64,000 nucleotides of DNA from Salinibacterium sp. SWN167 (lineage in GTDB: Bacteria; Actinomycetota; Actinomycetes; Actinomycetales; Microbacteriaceae), in NCBI RefSeq assembly GCF_015864665.1, contig NZ_JADYWU010000001.1:372001-436000 (forward strand). Direction: 5' to 3'. The notes below the pieces were generated by a model. It was not told the origin of the DNA and ran no database searches. It saw only the letters and a list, made by a program, of their open reading frames with translations. Shown here piece by piece: positions 44,208-53,548 of the stretch. Each line of letters opens with the position of its first letter. The stretch's first letter is position 1. Position numbers and translations under genes: made by a program.

Positions 44208-45671
44208 ATGGCCACCACTCTCATTTCCGGCGGTACGGTCGTCAGCTCAACGGGGCGCGCCCCAGCAGACGTCCTGATCGACGGCGAAGTAATCAAGGCA
44301 GTGCTGTCACCAGGCAGCACGCTTTTTGGAACTGACATTGCGGCATCCGTCGACAAGGTCATTGATGCCACGGGAAAGTACGTCATTCCCGGTGGCATCG
44401 ACGCGCATACGCATATGGAGCTGCCCTTCGGCGGCACCGCGGCAATCGATACCTTCGAGACGGGCACTCGCGCTGCGGCGTGGGGCGGTACGACCTCGAT
44501 CATCGACTTCGCTGTGCAGACCTATGGGGAGCGTCTTCAGGATTCGCTCGCCGCGTGGCATGGCAAAGCTGCCGGCAACTGCGCCATCGACTACGGCTTT
44601 CACCAGATCGTCGGCGACGTCAACGCTGAGTCGCTCAAGGCGATGGAAAAGCTGCCAGACGAGGGCATCACGAGCTTCAAGATGTTCATGGCGTACCCGG
44701 GCGTTTTCTACTCGGATGATGCACAAATTCTGAAGGCTATGCAGGTGTCGCGCGACACCGGCCTGATGACGATGATGCATGCCGAGAATGGTCCCGTCAT
44801 TGACGTTCTCGCCGAGCAGCTCATCGAACAGGGCAAGACTGACCCGTACTATCACGGTGTCGCTCGTGCCTGGGAAATGGAAGAGGAAGCGACGCACCGC
44901 GCGATCATGCTCGCGAAGCTCACCGGTGCTCCGCTCTACATCGTTCACGTCAGCGCAAAGCAAGCTGTCGAACAGATCGCCGGCGCTCGCGACCGTGGCC
45001 AGAACGTGTTCGCCGAAACCTGCCCGCAGTATCTCTACCTGAGTCTTGAAGAACAGCTGGGTGCTCAAAGTGAGCAGTACGGTCACTTCGAAGGCGCTAA
45101 GTGGGTGTGCTCGACTCCGATTCGTTCACGCGAAGAGGGACATCAGGATGCCATGTGGCAGTCGCTGCGCACTAACGATGTGCAGATGGTTTCCACCGAC
45201 CACTGCCCGTTCTGCATGAAGGACCAGAAAGAGCTGGGACTCGGCGACTTCCGCAAGATTCCGAACGGGATCGGCACCGTCGAGCACCGCATGGACCTCA
45301 TGTATCAAGGTGTTGTCACCGGTGAGATCACGCTCGAGCGTTGGGTTGAGCTTACGAGCACCACTCCCGCGCGCATGTTTGGTGTGTACGGCCGCAAGGG
45401 CGTCATTCAGCCAGGCGCCGACGCCGACATCGTGGTGTACGACCCCCAGGGCCACACCTCGATCGGTATGCCGATTGATGAGAACGGCAACCCCACGGGC
45501 AAGAAGCACCACATGAACATGGACCACGCAGCCTGGGAGGGTTTCGAGATCGATGGTCACGTTGACACCGTTATTTCCCGTGGCAAGGTCATCGTCGATG
45601 ATGACCAGTACATCGGTTCCAAGGGCGACGGTCGCTTCATGAAGCGCGGCCTCACTCAGTACCTGACCTAA
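44208..45671 (+). CDS. Dihydropyrimidinase / hydantoinase
   Basis: The 487-residue amidohydrolase has the metal ligands His67/His69 (DAHTHME), a Lys158 for carboxylation (SFKMFMAY), His191 (HAEN), His247 (IVHVSA) and Asp331 (STDHCPF). It opens 5,6-dihydropyrimidine or hydantoin rings to carbamoyl amino acids in the cytosol. It lies 74 bases after the C-N hydrolase. Substrate stereochemistry and ring preference cannot be told from sequence. Confidence 0.93.
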   Translation: MATTLISGGTVVSSTGRAPADVLIDGEVIKAVLSPGSTLFGTDIAASVDKVIDATGKYVIPGGIDAHTHMELPFGGTAAIDTFETGTRAAAWGGTTSIIDFAVQTYGERLQDSLAAWHGKAAGNCAIDYGFHQIVGDVNAESLKAMEKLPDEGITSFKMFMAYPGVFYSDDAQILKAMQVSRDTGLMTMMHAENGPVIDVLAEQLIEQGKTDPYYHGVARAWEMEEEATHRAIMLAKLTGAPLYIVHVSAKQAVEQIAGARDRGQNVFAETCPQYLYLSLEEQLGAQSEQYGHFEGAKWVCSTPIRSREEGHQDAMWQSLRTNDVQMVSTDHCPFCMKDQKELGLGDFRKIPNGIGTVEHRMDLMYQGVVTGEITLERWVELTSTTPARMFGVYGRKGVIQPGADADIVVYDPQGHTSIGMPIDENGNPTGKKHHMNMDHAAWEGFEIDGHVDTVISRGKVIVDDDQYIGSKGDGRFMKRGLTQYLT

Positions 45672-45682
45672 ACGGTTTCGCT

Positions 45683-45716
45683 GCAGCATCCGCTGGCTAC
45701 CACCAGCGGATACTGC
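45683..45716 (+). terminator. Intercistronic hairpin after the dihydropyrimidinase gene
   Basis: ATCCGCTGG (45688-45696) pairs perfectly with CCAGCGGAT (45703-45711), extended by GCAG/CTGC past one mismatch. TTTAAACG follows without a clear T-run. It may attenuate or stabilise the operon mRNA. Confidence 0.5.
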
Positions 45717-45752
45717 ACTTTAAACGACTTTCCACCACGAATGAGGAGCCCC

Positions 45753-46769
45753 ATGGACTTCGGAGCAGTACTTCAGACCAACCCGCCGTCAGCACGTACG
45801 GTCCAACTAGCGAAGCTTGCAGAGGCGCATGGCTTCACCTACGTCTGGACGTTCGATTCACACATCCTGTGGCAAGAGCCCTATGTGATCTACAGCCAGA
45901 TTTTGGCCGAGACGCGCAAGGTCATCGTCGGCCCGATGGTCACGAACCCGGCCACCCGCGACTGGACCGTCACGGCTTCGACCTACGCCACGCTTAACGA
46001 GATGTACGGCAACCGCACCGTCTGTGGCATTGGCCGCGGCGACTCCGCTGTGCGCGTGACCAACGGCAAGCCGACAACGCTGAAGGATCTGCGGGAGTCG
46101 ATTCACGTCATCCGTGAACTCGCTAACTCGCGTTCGGTCGAATATGGCGGAGCGCAGTTGCAGCTGCCGTGGAGCAAGGGTTCTGAGCTCGAGATGTGGG
46201 TTGCAGCCTATGGCCCGCTCGCGCTCAAGCTCACCGGTGAAGTCGGCGACGGCTTTATCTTGCAGCTCGCTGACCTCGATATTGCCGCCTGGATGATCAA
46301 GAAGGTGCGCGACGCCGCTGAGGCTGTCGGTCGCGACCCGATGTCGATCAAGTTCTGCGTTGCCGCGCCGATGTACATCGGTGATGACTGGGAGCACATG
46401 CGCGACCAGTGCCGCTGGTTCGGAGGCATGGTGGGAAACCACGTGGCCGACATCGTGAAGAAGTACGGCTCTGACGGAGACGTGCCGAAGGCGCTCACCG
46501 ACTACATCGAAAAGCGTGAAGGCTACGACTACAACCAGCACGGCCAAGCGGGCAACACGCACGCGGCGTTTGTGCCCGACGAGATCGTCGATCGGTTCTG
46601 CGTCATGGGAACCGCCGAGGAGCACATCGAGAAGCTCGAGAAGTTGCGCGAACTCGGTGTCGATCAGTTCGCCGGTTACCTGCAGCACGACAACAAAGAA
46701 GAGACCATGCGGGTCTACGGCGAGACGGTAATCCCGGCCCTCACCGAAACAGTGACGGCGAAGGCCTAA
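45753..46769 (+). CDS. LLM-class flavin/F420-type oxidoreductase (CPS_4043-like family)
   Basis: The 338-residue protein is a luciferase-like TIM-barrel enzyme: MDFGAVLQTNPPSARTVQLA, YVWTFDSHILWQEPYVIY, GMVTNPATRDWTV-type segment, GIGRGDSAVRVTNGKP. From memory, it fits the family described as F420_CPS_4043, whose members sit beside hydantoinase genes. The start at 45753 is preceded by GAGGAG; the upstream ATG at 45741 is inside that site. Cofactor may be FMN or F420. In this pathway it could act on the pyrimidine or hydantoin ring; this is inference. Confidence 0.8.
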   Translation: MDFGAVLQTNPPSARTVQLAKLAEAHGFTYVWTFDSHILWQEPYVIYSQILAETRKVIVGPMVTNPATRDWTVTASTYATLNEMYGNRTVCGIGRGDSAVRVTNGKPTTLKDLRESIHVIRELANSRSVEYGGAQLQLPWSKGSELEMWVAAYGPLALKLTGEVGDGFILQLADLDIAAWMIKKVRDAAEAVGRDPMSIKFCVAAPMYIGDDWEHMRDQCRWFGGMVGNHVADIVKKYGSDGDVPKALTDYIEKREGYDYNQHGQAGNTHAAFVPDEIVDRFCVMGTAEEHIEKLEKLRELGVDQFAGYLQHDNKEETMRVYGETVIPALTETVTAKA

Positions 46770-46773
46770 CCCG

Positions 46774-47727
46774 ATGACGGCAACCCGAAACGATCAGCGT
46801 GGGGAGGTTGCCGTCCGCCCTGCGAACCAGTCGGGTGCGGTGGCTAACCCCGCGCGCACTCGGCTGTTCGGCGGTTTCTTGTGGGGAATCGCCGGCGTCG
46901 TGCTCATCGCGTTGATCTGGGAGGGCTACAAGTTCTTCGGCCCCGACAACGGTGTGCTCATCGGCGAACTGCGTGTACTTCCGCGCACCACCGACCTTGC
47001 CATGCCCCACCTGTGGGACATGCTGACGCGACTCGCAGAGCCCGTCACGCGAGCAGATGGGGCGCTTCCCCTCTGGGCAGTTGTGGCGCTTGCCTCGCTC
47101 ATGACACTCGGGATCGCTGCCGCCGGCTGGGCTGTCGGAGTGATCGTGGGAGTCGTTTTTGCGCTCCTCATGCAACGCTGGCGTCTCGCCGAATTCGGTC
47201 TGCTTCCCTGGATCGTCATCAGCCAAACCGTGCCGCTCATCGCCTTCGCGCCCATCGTCAAAAGCTGGGGCTCGCGAGTCGAGATCGGCTCCTTCGAATG
47301 GCAAGACTGGATGTCGGTGGCGCTCATTGCGAGCTACCTGGCGTTCTTCCCCATCACCGTTGGCGCGCTCAAGGGACTGCAGTCTCCCGACCGCATCCAC
47401 GTTGAGCTCTTCGACACGTATGCCGCTGGCTACTGGCCGACGCTCGTGCGACTGCGCTTGCCCGCCGCCGTTCCATACCTTCTGCCTGCGCTGCGACTCG
47501 GAGCAGCGAACGCTGTCATCGGCGCGGTTGTTGCCGAAGTATCCACAGGACTTCAGGGCGGCATCGGACGCTTGCTCATTCAATTTGCCGGTCAAGCATC
47601 GGGAGACCCCTCGAAGGCGTGGGGCCCCATCTTCGGCGCAATCGTGCTCGGCCTTGTGGCCGCCGGTTCCGTTGCGCTGCTCGGCATGATTCTCAAGGAC
47701 TACAGACGAACCGAGGAGGCCGCATGA
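46774..47727 (+). CDS. ABC transporter permease, NitT/TauT type (first of two)
   Basis: The 317-residue membrane protein has about six or seven predicted spans and a permease coupling region around GALKGLQSPDRIHVELFDTYAAG. A soluble N-terminal tail of about 35 residues is followed by a long extracellular loop (about 60-100). It begins 4 bases after the LLM gene and its stop overlaps the ATPase start, so it belongs to the catabolic operon. It would pair with the second permease at 48614. Confidence 0.85.
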   Translation: MTATRNDQRGEVAVRPANQSGAVANPARTRLFGGFLWGIAGVVLIALIWEGYKFFGPDNGVLIGELRVLPRTTDLAMPHLWDMLTRLAEPVTRADGALPLWAVVALASLMTLGIAAAGWAVGVIVGVVFALLMQRWRLAEFGLLPWIVISQTVPLIAFAPIVKSWGSRVEIGSFEWQDWMSVALIASYLAFFPITVGALKGLQSPDRIHVELFDTYAAGYWPTLVRLRLPAAVPYLLPALRLGAANAVIGAVVAEVSTGLQGGIGRLLIQFAGQASGDPSKAWGPIFGAIVLGLVAAGSVALLGMILKDYRRTEEAA

Positions 47728-48617
47728 GCGACCAGATCCCGACCACCACTTCCGCTGCAGAGACGATGACTGGCGCTGCTGGCGCCGACGCCGCCGTGGA
47801 AGTTCGCGGACTCAACAAGCAGTTCCAGACCGCCTCGGGCATCGTTCATGCGCTCGAAGGAATCGACCTCACTGTTGAGGCCGGCGAATTTGTCTCGCTC
47901 ATCGGGCCGTCGGGCTGTGGCAAGTCAACGCTCATGAGGCTCATTGCTGACCTCGATGTTCCGACCTCGGGCGAACTGACCGTGTTCGGTAAGACCGCTA
48001 CGCAAGCTCGCCTCGACCAGGACTATGGCATCGCTTTTCAGCAGGCCGGGCTTTTGCCGTGGCGCACGGTTGCCGCGAACGTTGCGCTTCCGCTTGAACT
48101 GCACGGGGTGGCATCCGCTGCTCGGCGCACTCGCGTTGCTGACCTGCTCGAAATGGTGGGGCTTACCGAGTTCGCCGACCGTTTTCCCGACCAGCTGTCG
48201 GGTGGCATGCAGCAGCGTGTGGCGATTGCCCGCTCGCTGGCAGAGCAACCGCGACTGCTGCTGATGGATGAACCATTCGGCGCCCTCGACGAGATGACGC
48301 GTGAGAAGATGCAGACCGACCTCGTGCGCATCGCCGCTGACACGGGAGCTGCTGTGGTCTTCGTGACCCACTCAATTCCGGAAGCCGTGTTCCTCTCTGA
48401 CCGCGTCGTCGTGATGTCGCCGCGTCCGGGACGAATCAGCGACATCATCCCGATGCGATTGGATGCTGCCGAGGGCCGCGAAGAACGCGACGACGACCTG
48501 CGCGAAGCATCCTCGTTCTTCGAAATGGTGACCGAAGTGCGTGAAGCACTGCACGGCGGAGCCTCGGATGGGGAAAACCCCGCACCGCGCGCCGCCCGGG
48601 GAGTGGACACCCGATGA
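47724..48617 (+). CDS. ABC transporter ATP-binding protein, NitT/TauT type
   Basis: The 297-residue ATPase has Walker [10 protein letters not shown] (61-69), signature [12 protein letters not shown], Walker B LLLMDEPFGALDEM and switch VTHSIPEAVFL. A longer in-frame start inside the permease gene is rejected because the ATGA overlap at 47724 aligns with the family start. It energises import by the two permeases on either side of it. It has an unusual Thr/Ala-rich N-terminal extension of about 24 residues. Confidence 0.9.
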   Translation: MSDQIPTTTSAAETMTGAAGADAAVEVRGLNKQFQTASGIVHALEGIDLTVEAGEFVSLIGPSGCGKSTLMRLIADLDVPTSGELTVFGKTATQARLDQDYGIAFQQAGLLPWRTVAANVALPLELHGVASAARRTRVADLLEMVGLTEFADRFPDQLSGGMQQRVAIARSLAEQPRLLLMDEPFGALDEMTREKMQTDLVRIAADTGAAVVFVTHSIPEAVFLSDRVVVMSPRPGRISDIIPMRLDAAEGREERDDDLREASSFFEMVTEVREALHGGASDGENPAPRAARGVDTR

Positions 48618-49459
48618 CGACGAACACGACAGCCAACGCGATCATTGGCGCCGGAACCGGAGCCACCCGCAGCAAAGACTGGAGCCCGCGAACGGAGTCG
48701 ATCCTTCGCGTGGTTGCCCCCGTCACGCTCGGTATCATCGTGCTCGCCATCTGGCAGTTTCTCGTCACCGTTGGTGGCGTCTCCGACTACCTGCTGCCGA
48801 GCCCGACTTCGATCATGGCGGAACTGGTCGCGTACTGGCCAGCCGTCGTCTCGGCAACGGTGCTCACCGGAACGAACAGCCTGCTGGGTCTGCTCGTTGG
48901 TTCGCTGCTCGGAATCATTCTCGCTGCGGTCGCCGCACGGTGGCGCATCGCAGACCAGATGAGTGCACCGATCATTGCTGCGCTCGCGGTCGTTCCGATC
49001 GTGGCGCTGGCCCCGGTGCTCAACTCCATGTTTGGGGCCGACAGCCAGTTCGGTCGCCAAGCGATTGCCGCGATCGCCTCGTTCGTTCCCATCTTCATCA
49101 ATACCCTGCGCGGGTTCCGCCAAACGCGGCCAGTGCACCGTGACCTCATGAAGGCCTACGCAGCAAGCTCCGGGCAGATGTTGCGCTCGCTCACACTGCC
49201 GACAGCCCGCCCCTTTATTCTCACTGGCATCCGTATCGCTTCGTCGCTCGCCGTCATCTCCGCTCTTGTGGCTGAGTACTTCGGTGGACCGCGCGGCGGT
49301 CTCGGCAGTCTGATTGCGACCTCGGCAGCCTCAAGCGCGTATTCCCGCGCGTGGGCCTATGTCGGGGCATCCATCGCACTCGGTCTGCTCTTTTACCTCG
49401 CGACGCTCGCACTCGAACGACTAGTGCTGCGCCGTGTACCGACCGGGGGCTCCCGATGA
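48614..49459 (+). CDS. ABC transporter permease, NitT/TauT type (second of two)
   Basis: The 281-residue protein has about six spans and the coupling region TLRGFRQTRPVHRDLMKAYAAS, followed by PRGGLGSLIATSA. It overlaps the ATPase stop by 4 bases. The importer therefore has two different permease subunits, unlike the one-permease system at 4.5-7.3 kb. Confidence 0.87.
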   Translation: MTTNTTANAIIGAGTGATRSKDWSPRTESILRVVAPVTLGIIVLAIWQFLVTVGGVSDYLLPSPTSIMAELVAYWPAVVSATVLTGTNSLLGLLVGSLLGIILAAVAARWRIADQMSAPIIAALAVVPIVALAPVLNSMFGADSQFGRQAIAAIASFVPIFINTLRGFRQTRPVHRDLMKAYAASSGQMLRSLTLPTARPFILTGIRIASSLAVISALVAEYFGGPRGGLGSLIATSAASSAYSRAWAYVGASIALGLLFYLATLALERLVLRRVPTGGSR

Positions 49460-49549
49460 CAGCACCCCGCGCAGAACAGGGAAGGAGATAACCGCTCCAC
49501 CAGCTCTACCAGCAGTATCCACTTGCACCGTGAATCTGGAAGGTCTGAC

Positions 49550-50692
49550 ATGAAGTTCACCAAACGCCGCGCACTCGCGGCCGGAGCGTTCGCCGTAACG
49601 GCAGCGGTCCTCCTCGCAGCATGCTCCACCGCCGAAGAGCCCACCACAGAATCTGGGGAAGCGCTCACTGAAGTGAAGCTCCAGCTCCAGTGGCTGCCTC
49701 AGGGGCAGTTCGCTGGCTACTTTGCCGCCGCCGATCAGGGCTACTTTGAAGAGGAAGGTCTTGACGTAGAAATCATCCCGTCGGGCGGCGACATCGTTCC
49801 GCAAGACGCTCTCGCCAACGGCGACGTTGACTACGCCGTAGCGTGGGTTCCCAAGGTTTTGGGTTCCATCGAACAGGGCGCCAACCTCACCGATATCGCT
49901 CAGATCTTCCAGAAGTCGGGCACCCTTCAGGTGTCGTGGGCTGACTCGGGTATTGACTCGGTCGCCGACTTCGAAGGCAAGAAGATCGGTTCGTGGGGCT
50001 TCGGAAACGAGTGGGAAATCTTCGCAGCAATGGCTGCGGAAGGCCTCGACTCCTCCACCGTGCAAATCATTACGCAGGACTTCAACATGAACGCCTTCCT
50101 GCAGGGTGACATCGACGCCGCGCAGGCCATGACGTACAACGAGTACGCTCAGCTGCTCGAGTCGACCGACCCCGACACCGGAGAGCTCTACCAGCCCTCT
50201 GACTTCAACGTCATCAGCTACGAAGACACCGTTGGCGCCATGCTCCAGGATGCAATCTGGGCTGACACCGAGCGTCTCGACAGCGACGAGGACTACCAAG
50301 AGACCACGGTCAAGTTCCTCAAGGCTGTAGTTAAGGGCTGGATCTACTCGGCTGAGAACCCTGAAGGTGCTGCCGAAGGCACCGTTGCTGCTGGTTCCGG
50401 TTGGGGCCCCAGCCACGAACTGTGGATGGTCAACGAAACGAACAAGCTGATCTGGCCGGCCGAGAACGGCATCGGCGTCATCGATGAAGCCGCGTGGGAC
50501 CGCACCGTTGAAGGCGCCATCAGCGCCGTCAACGAGACGGGCGCAAGCCCCATCACCACGGCACCGCCGGCAACGGCATGGTCGAACGACTGGATCATGC
50601 AGGCACTTGAAGAGCTCGAAGCCGAGGGTGTTGACACCACCGGTTCCAGCTTCGCACCGATCGATGTCACCCTCCTCGAGGGCGGCAACTAG
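49550..50692 (+). CDS. ABC transporter substrate-binding lipoprotein, NMT1/THI5-like
   Basis: The 380-residue protein has a lipoprotein signal with lipobox LAAC, then LQLQWLPQGQFAGYFAA and EEGLDVEIIPSGGDIVPQ, the N-lobe signature of NMT1/THI5-like proteins. Members bind pyrimidine precursors, riboflavin or related heterocycles. Together with the catabolic genes upstream, a pyrimidine-, hydantoin- or ureide-type ligand is likely. The ATG at 49550 follows GGAAGG. It ends with a strong terminator, which closes the transcription unit. Confidence 0.87.
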   Translation: MKFTKRRALAAGAFAVTAAVLLAACSTAEEPTTESGEALTEVKLQLQWLPQGQFAGYFAAADQGYFEEEGLDVEIIPSGGDIVPQDALANGDVDYAVAWVPKVLGSIEQGANLTDIAQIFQKSGTLQVSWADSGIDSVADFEGKKIGSWGFGNEWEIFAAMAAEGLDSSTVQIITQDFNMNAFLQGDIDAAQAMTYNEYAQLLESTDPDTGELYQPSDFNVISYEDTVGAMLQDAIWADTERLDSDEDYQETTVKFLKAVVKGWIYSAENPEGAAEGTVAAGSGWGPSHELWMVNETNKLIWPAENGIGVIDEAAWDRTVEGAISAVNETGASPITTAPPATAWSNDWIMQALEELEAEGVDTTGSSFAPIDVTLLEGGN

Positions 50693-50716
50693 TCACACTG
50701 AATAACCGCTAGACGG

Positions 50717-50746
50717 ATGCCGCCCTTACGCTTGTGAGGGCGGCAT
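50717..50746 (+). terminator. Terminator after the binding-protein gene
   Basis: ATGCCGCCCT (50717-50726) and its perfect complement (50737-50746) form a 10-bp stem with a 10-base loop, followed by TCGTTTCGTTGTTG. Confidence 0.85.
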
Positions 50747-50842
50747 TCGTTTCGTTGTTGCACGGCATCACTTGCCACCGAGCGACACTCGCAGTACCAG
50801 TTTCATGTCAGCACCGCGTAATCACTCTGAAGGGCCAGCGCC

Positions 50843-52168
50843 ATGACCGAGCACGACTCCCGAGACCTCGATGCGTACGCGCTCGAACTCGATCAGGCCC
50901 ACATCTTTCATTCGTGGTCGGCGCAGACTCCCGCCCATGCTTCCGCCGTGAGCATCAAGAGTGGGCTCGGCACCCGCGTGTGGGATCACGCCGGGAATGA
51001 ATATCTCGACTTTTCTAGCCAGCACGTCAACGTGAATCTGGGGCACCAGCATCCGGCCCTGCTTGAGGCAATCCGGGTGCAGTCTCAGCTGCTTGCGACG
51101 ATCTCGCCGCCGACGGCCAACGTGACCCGTGGTGAGGCCGCGAAGCGACTGGCCGCGGTCGCGCCCGAGGGCTTCAATCGCGTGTTCTTCACCAATGGCG
51201 GCTCGGACGCCAACGAAAATGCCATGCGGATGGCGCGGCTCTACACCGGGCGCGACAAGATTCTTTCGGCGTACCGGTCGTATCACGGCAACACCGGCAG
51301 CAGCATTGTGGCCACGGGGGATCCGCGCCGTATCCCGAACGAGTTCGCGCGCGGGCATGTGCACTTCTTTGGTCCGTACCTGTACCGCTCCGAGTTCTGG
51401 GCGACGACGCCCGAGCAGGAGAGCGAACGTGCACTGCAGCATCTGCGGCGCGTGATCGAAGCGGAGGGCGCGGAGACAATCGCTGCCGTGCTTTTGGAGC
51501 CGATTCCGGGAACTCCGGGCATTCTGGTGCCGCCGGCTGGCTACCTCGCTGGCGTGCGCGAACTGTGTGATCAGCACGGCATTCTGCTGATCTTCGACGA
51601 AGTGATGTGCGGGTTTGGGCGCACCGGTGAGTGGTTCGCGTTCGATGCCTTCGACGTGCGGCCCGACCTCATCACCTTCGCCAAGGGAGTGAACTCGGGC
51701 TACGTTCCCGTCGGCGGCGTGATCATCGACGACCCGATTGCAGCGTTCTTCAACGACCGGGTGTTCCCCGGCGGGTTGACGTATTCGGGGCATCCGCTGG
51801 CCGCCGCCACAGTTGTGGCCTCGCTCGACACGATCGCCTCCGAAGGCGTGCTTCAGCACGTGCGCGATATCGGGGAGAACCACATTGGGCCGGCCTTGAA
51901 CGTGCTCGCCGAACGCCATCCGTCGATCGGTGAAGTGCGCGGTCGTGGAGTGTTCTGGGCGATCGAACTTGTGACCGACCGGGGCACTCGTGAACCCGTT
52001 TCCGCCGCGACCATGGGGCGTATTCGGGCTGGCCTCGTGGAGCGCGGTTTGCTGCCCTTCGTGACCGAAAACCGCATCCAGGTGCTGCCACCGTGCGTCG
52101 TCACTGCCGCCGAAATCGCCGAGGCGATGGAGATCTACGATGCGGTGCTGACGGCCGAACTGGGCTAG
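50843..52168 (+). CDS. Class III PLP-dependent aminotransferase (beta-alanine/omega-amino acid type)
   Basis: The 441-residue protein belongs to the class III aminotransferases: GNEYLDFSSQHVNVNLGHQHP, FFTNGGSDANENAMRMAR (phosphate loop), LIFDEVMCGFGRTG with the PLP-ring Asp, and the Schiff-base Lys in LITFAKGVNSGYVPVG. It would transfer the amino group of an omega-amino acid to an oxo acid. Behind dihydropyrimidinase and C-N hydrolase, beta-alanine or 3-aminoisobutyrate is the most likely donor. It follows a terminator, so it has its own promoter. Confidence 0.88.
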   Translation: MTEHDSRDLDAYALELDQAHIFHSWSAQTPAHASAVSIKSGLGTRVWDHAGNEYLDFSSQHVNVNLGHQHPALLEAIRVQSQLLATISPPTANVTRGEAAKRLAAVAPEGFNRVFFTNGGSDANENAMRMARLYTGRDKILSAYRSYHGNTGSSIVATGDPRRIPNEFARGHVHFFGPYLYRSEFWATTPEQESERALQHLRRVIEAEGAETIAAVLLEPIPGTPGILVPPAGYLAGVRELCDQHGILLIFDEVMCGFGRTGEWFAFDAFDVRPDLITFAKGVNSGYVPVGGVIIDDPIAAFFNDRVFPGGLTYSGHPLAAATVVASLDTIASEGVLQHVRDIGENHIGPALNVLAERHPSIGEVRGRGVFWAIELVTDRGTREPVSAATMGRIRAGLVERGLLPFVTENRIQVLPPCVVTAAEIAEAMEIYDAVLTAELG

Positions 52169-52299
52169 CTGAAGCAGAAGTCTTTCGCTGGGGTGAGACG
52201 CGGACACATCGTCGCGCGTTTTTCGGCAAGCGCACAGGGGAATGGATCACACTCAGGGGAGCACCGCCGCAGATTCACCCTCTGAGAAAAGTTTGAGCC

Positions 52300-52794
52300 A
52301 TGATCCCCCGCAGCGCAGAACGACCTCATCGTCAGGTCGACGCTGCGCCCACACAGCGCGTGAGCACCTCCTTTTCTCGTCTGCTGCGAGCGTCCTGGCA
52401 GCTCGTTGCGATGACGTTCCTCGCGCTGGCGCTCATCACCGGCATCGTGGCGATGCATTCGCTCGTGTCGTCCGGCTCGCATTCTGAGATGACGATGGCG
52501 GCCACGATGTCTATGGGCGACGGCGCTGCAACGGAAGCAGCGCCGGCTGGCGCCGCCCTTGCCGCCCTTGCTGCGCTCGATTGCTCCGGATGCGGGGGCG
52601 AGGCATCCATGGTTCTCATGTGGTGCGTGCTCGCACTGCTGACCGTCGCGCTCCTTCTGGCGGCGCCTGCCGTGATTCGAGGCTGGGGCCGTTTCCTCAG
52701 CCAGCGGTCGTTGCTTGCGGTGCTCGTCGCTCGGTGGGCTCGTGCTGTCGCCCCGCGCCCGAATCTCGCCACTCTCTGCATTAGTCGAACCTAG
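52300..52794 (+). CDS. Small two-span membrane protein with Cys-Gly-Cys loop (DUF6153-like)
   Basis: The 164-residue protein has two hydrophobic spans (about 37-52 and 105-128). Between them lies a Met/His/Ala-rich loop with LDCSGCGGE near residue 88. This layout resembles the DUF6153 group often found with DUF305 genes in actinobacteria; I assign this from pattern memory only. A role in metal handling at the membrane is plausible. It lies 89 bases before the DUF305 gene. No ribosome-binding site is clear, so the exact start is uncertain. Confidence 0.6.
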   Translation: MIPRSAERPHRQVDAAPTQRVSTSFSRLLRASWQLVAMTFLALALITGIVAMHSLVSSGSHSEMTMAATMSMGDGAATEAAPAGAALAALAALDCSGCGGEASMVLMWCVLALLTVALLLAAPAVIRGWGRFLSQRSLLAVLVARWARAVAPRPNLATLCISRT

Positions 52795-52883
52795 GAAGCG
52801 CCCTGTCGACTCAGCGTCGACGCGCTCTTCGCGCGACCGTTCTGGTCACGCTCCTACTAATGACTTATGTGGAGAACTAAAAG

Positions 52884-53492
52884 ATGAATACTCGTTCGGC
52901 GGCTACGGCCGCAATTGCCCTGACGGCGCTACTGACGCTGTCAGGATGTGTCAACGGAATGACCGACGTGGGGCCCAACTCCGACTCGTCATTCACCAAC
53001 GCGGCCACAGCCGCTGACGCCAACATGACGGATGTGATGTTCACGGCGATGATGATTCCCCATCACGAGCAGGCCGTGGAGATGGCCGATATGGTGCTCG
53101 CCAAGGACGAAATCGACGAGCGCGTCGTTGCGCTCGCCCAAGATATCAAGGCCGCGCAAGGCCCCGAGATCGACCTCATGAGTGGCTGGCTCGATGACTG
53201 GGGCATCGACATGGGCGATGGCATGGGCGAAATGAGCGGCATTGATGGCATGGCCCATGGCGACGGGATGATGAGTGAATCCGACATGGAGGAGCTCAAC
53301 GCGGCCAGCGGAGACGAGGCCTCGCGCTTGTTTCTTGAGCAGATGATCGTGCACCATGAGGGAGCGATTGATATGGCGCAACCGGAGTTGGATTCCGGGC
53401 AGAACGCGGATGTTATCGAGCTCGCTCAGAAGATTATGGACGCGCAAACTATCGAAATCGCGCTCATGCGCGACATCCTTAGTTCTCTGTAG
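52884..53492 (+). CDS. DUF305 lipoprotein
   Basis: The 202-residue protein has a lipoprotein signal with lipobox LSGC (Cys22). Two DUF305 halves follow: FTAMMIPHHEQAVEMA (His60, His61) and EQMIVHHEGAIDMAQ near residue 154. Between them is a Gly/Met/Asp-rich stretch (MGDGMGEMSGIDGMAHGDGMM). The paired His-His and Met-rich segments suggest extracellular metal binding, perhaps copper, as proposed for related proteins. GGAG lies upstream of the ATG at a loose distance. Confidence 0.85.
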   Translation: MNTRSAATAAIALTALLTLSGCVNGMTDVGPNSDSSFTNAATAADANMTDVMFTAMMIPHHEQAVEMADMVLAKDEIDERVVALAQDIKAAQGPEIDLMSGWLDDWGIDMGDGMGEMSGIDGMAHGDGMMSESDMEELNAASGDEASRLFLEQMIVHHEGAIDMAQPELDSGQNADVIELAQKIMDAQTIEIALMRDILSSL

Positions 53493-53501
53493 CGGAAAAG
53501 G

Positions 53502-53525
53502 GCCTGCCGCTTACGAGCGGTGGGC
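53502..53525 (+). terminator. Weak hairpin after the DUF305 gene
   Basis: CCGCT (53507-53511) pairs with AGCGG (53516-53520), extended by GCC/GGC past a two-base mismatch. No T-run follows. It may terminate DUF305 transcription toward the convergent vapC. Confidence 0.35.
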
Positions 53526-53548
53526 TCGCCCGCGCCGCAACGACGGCC

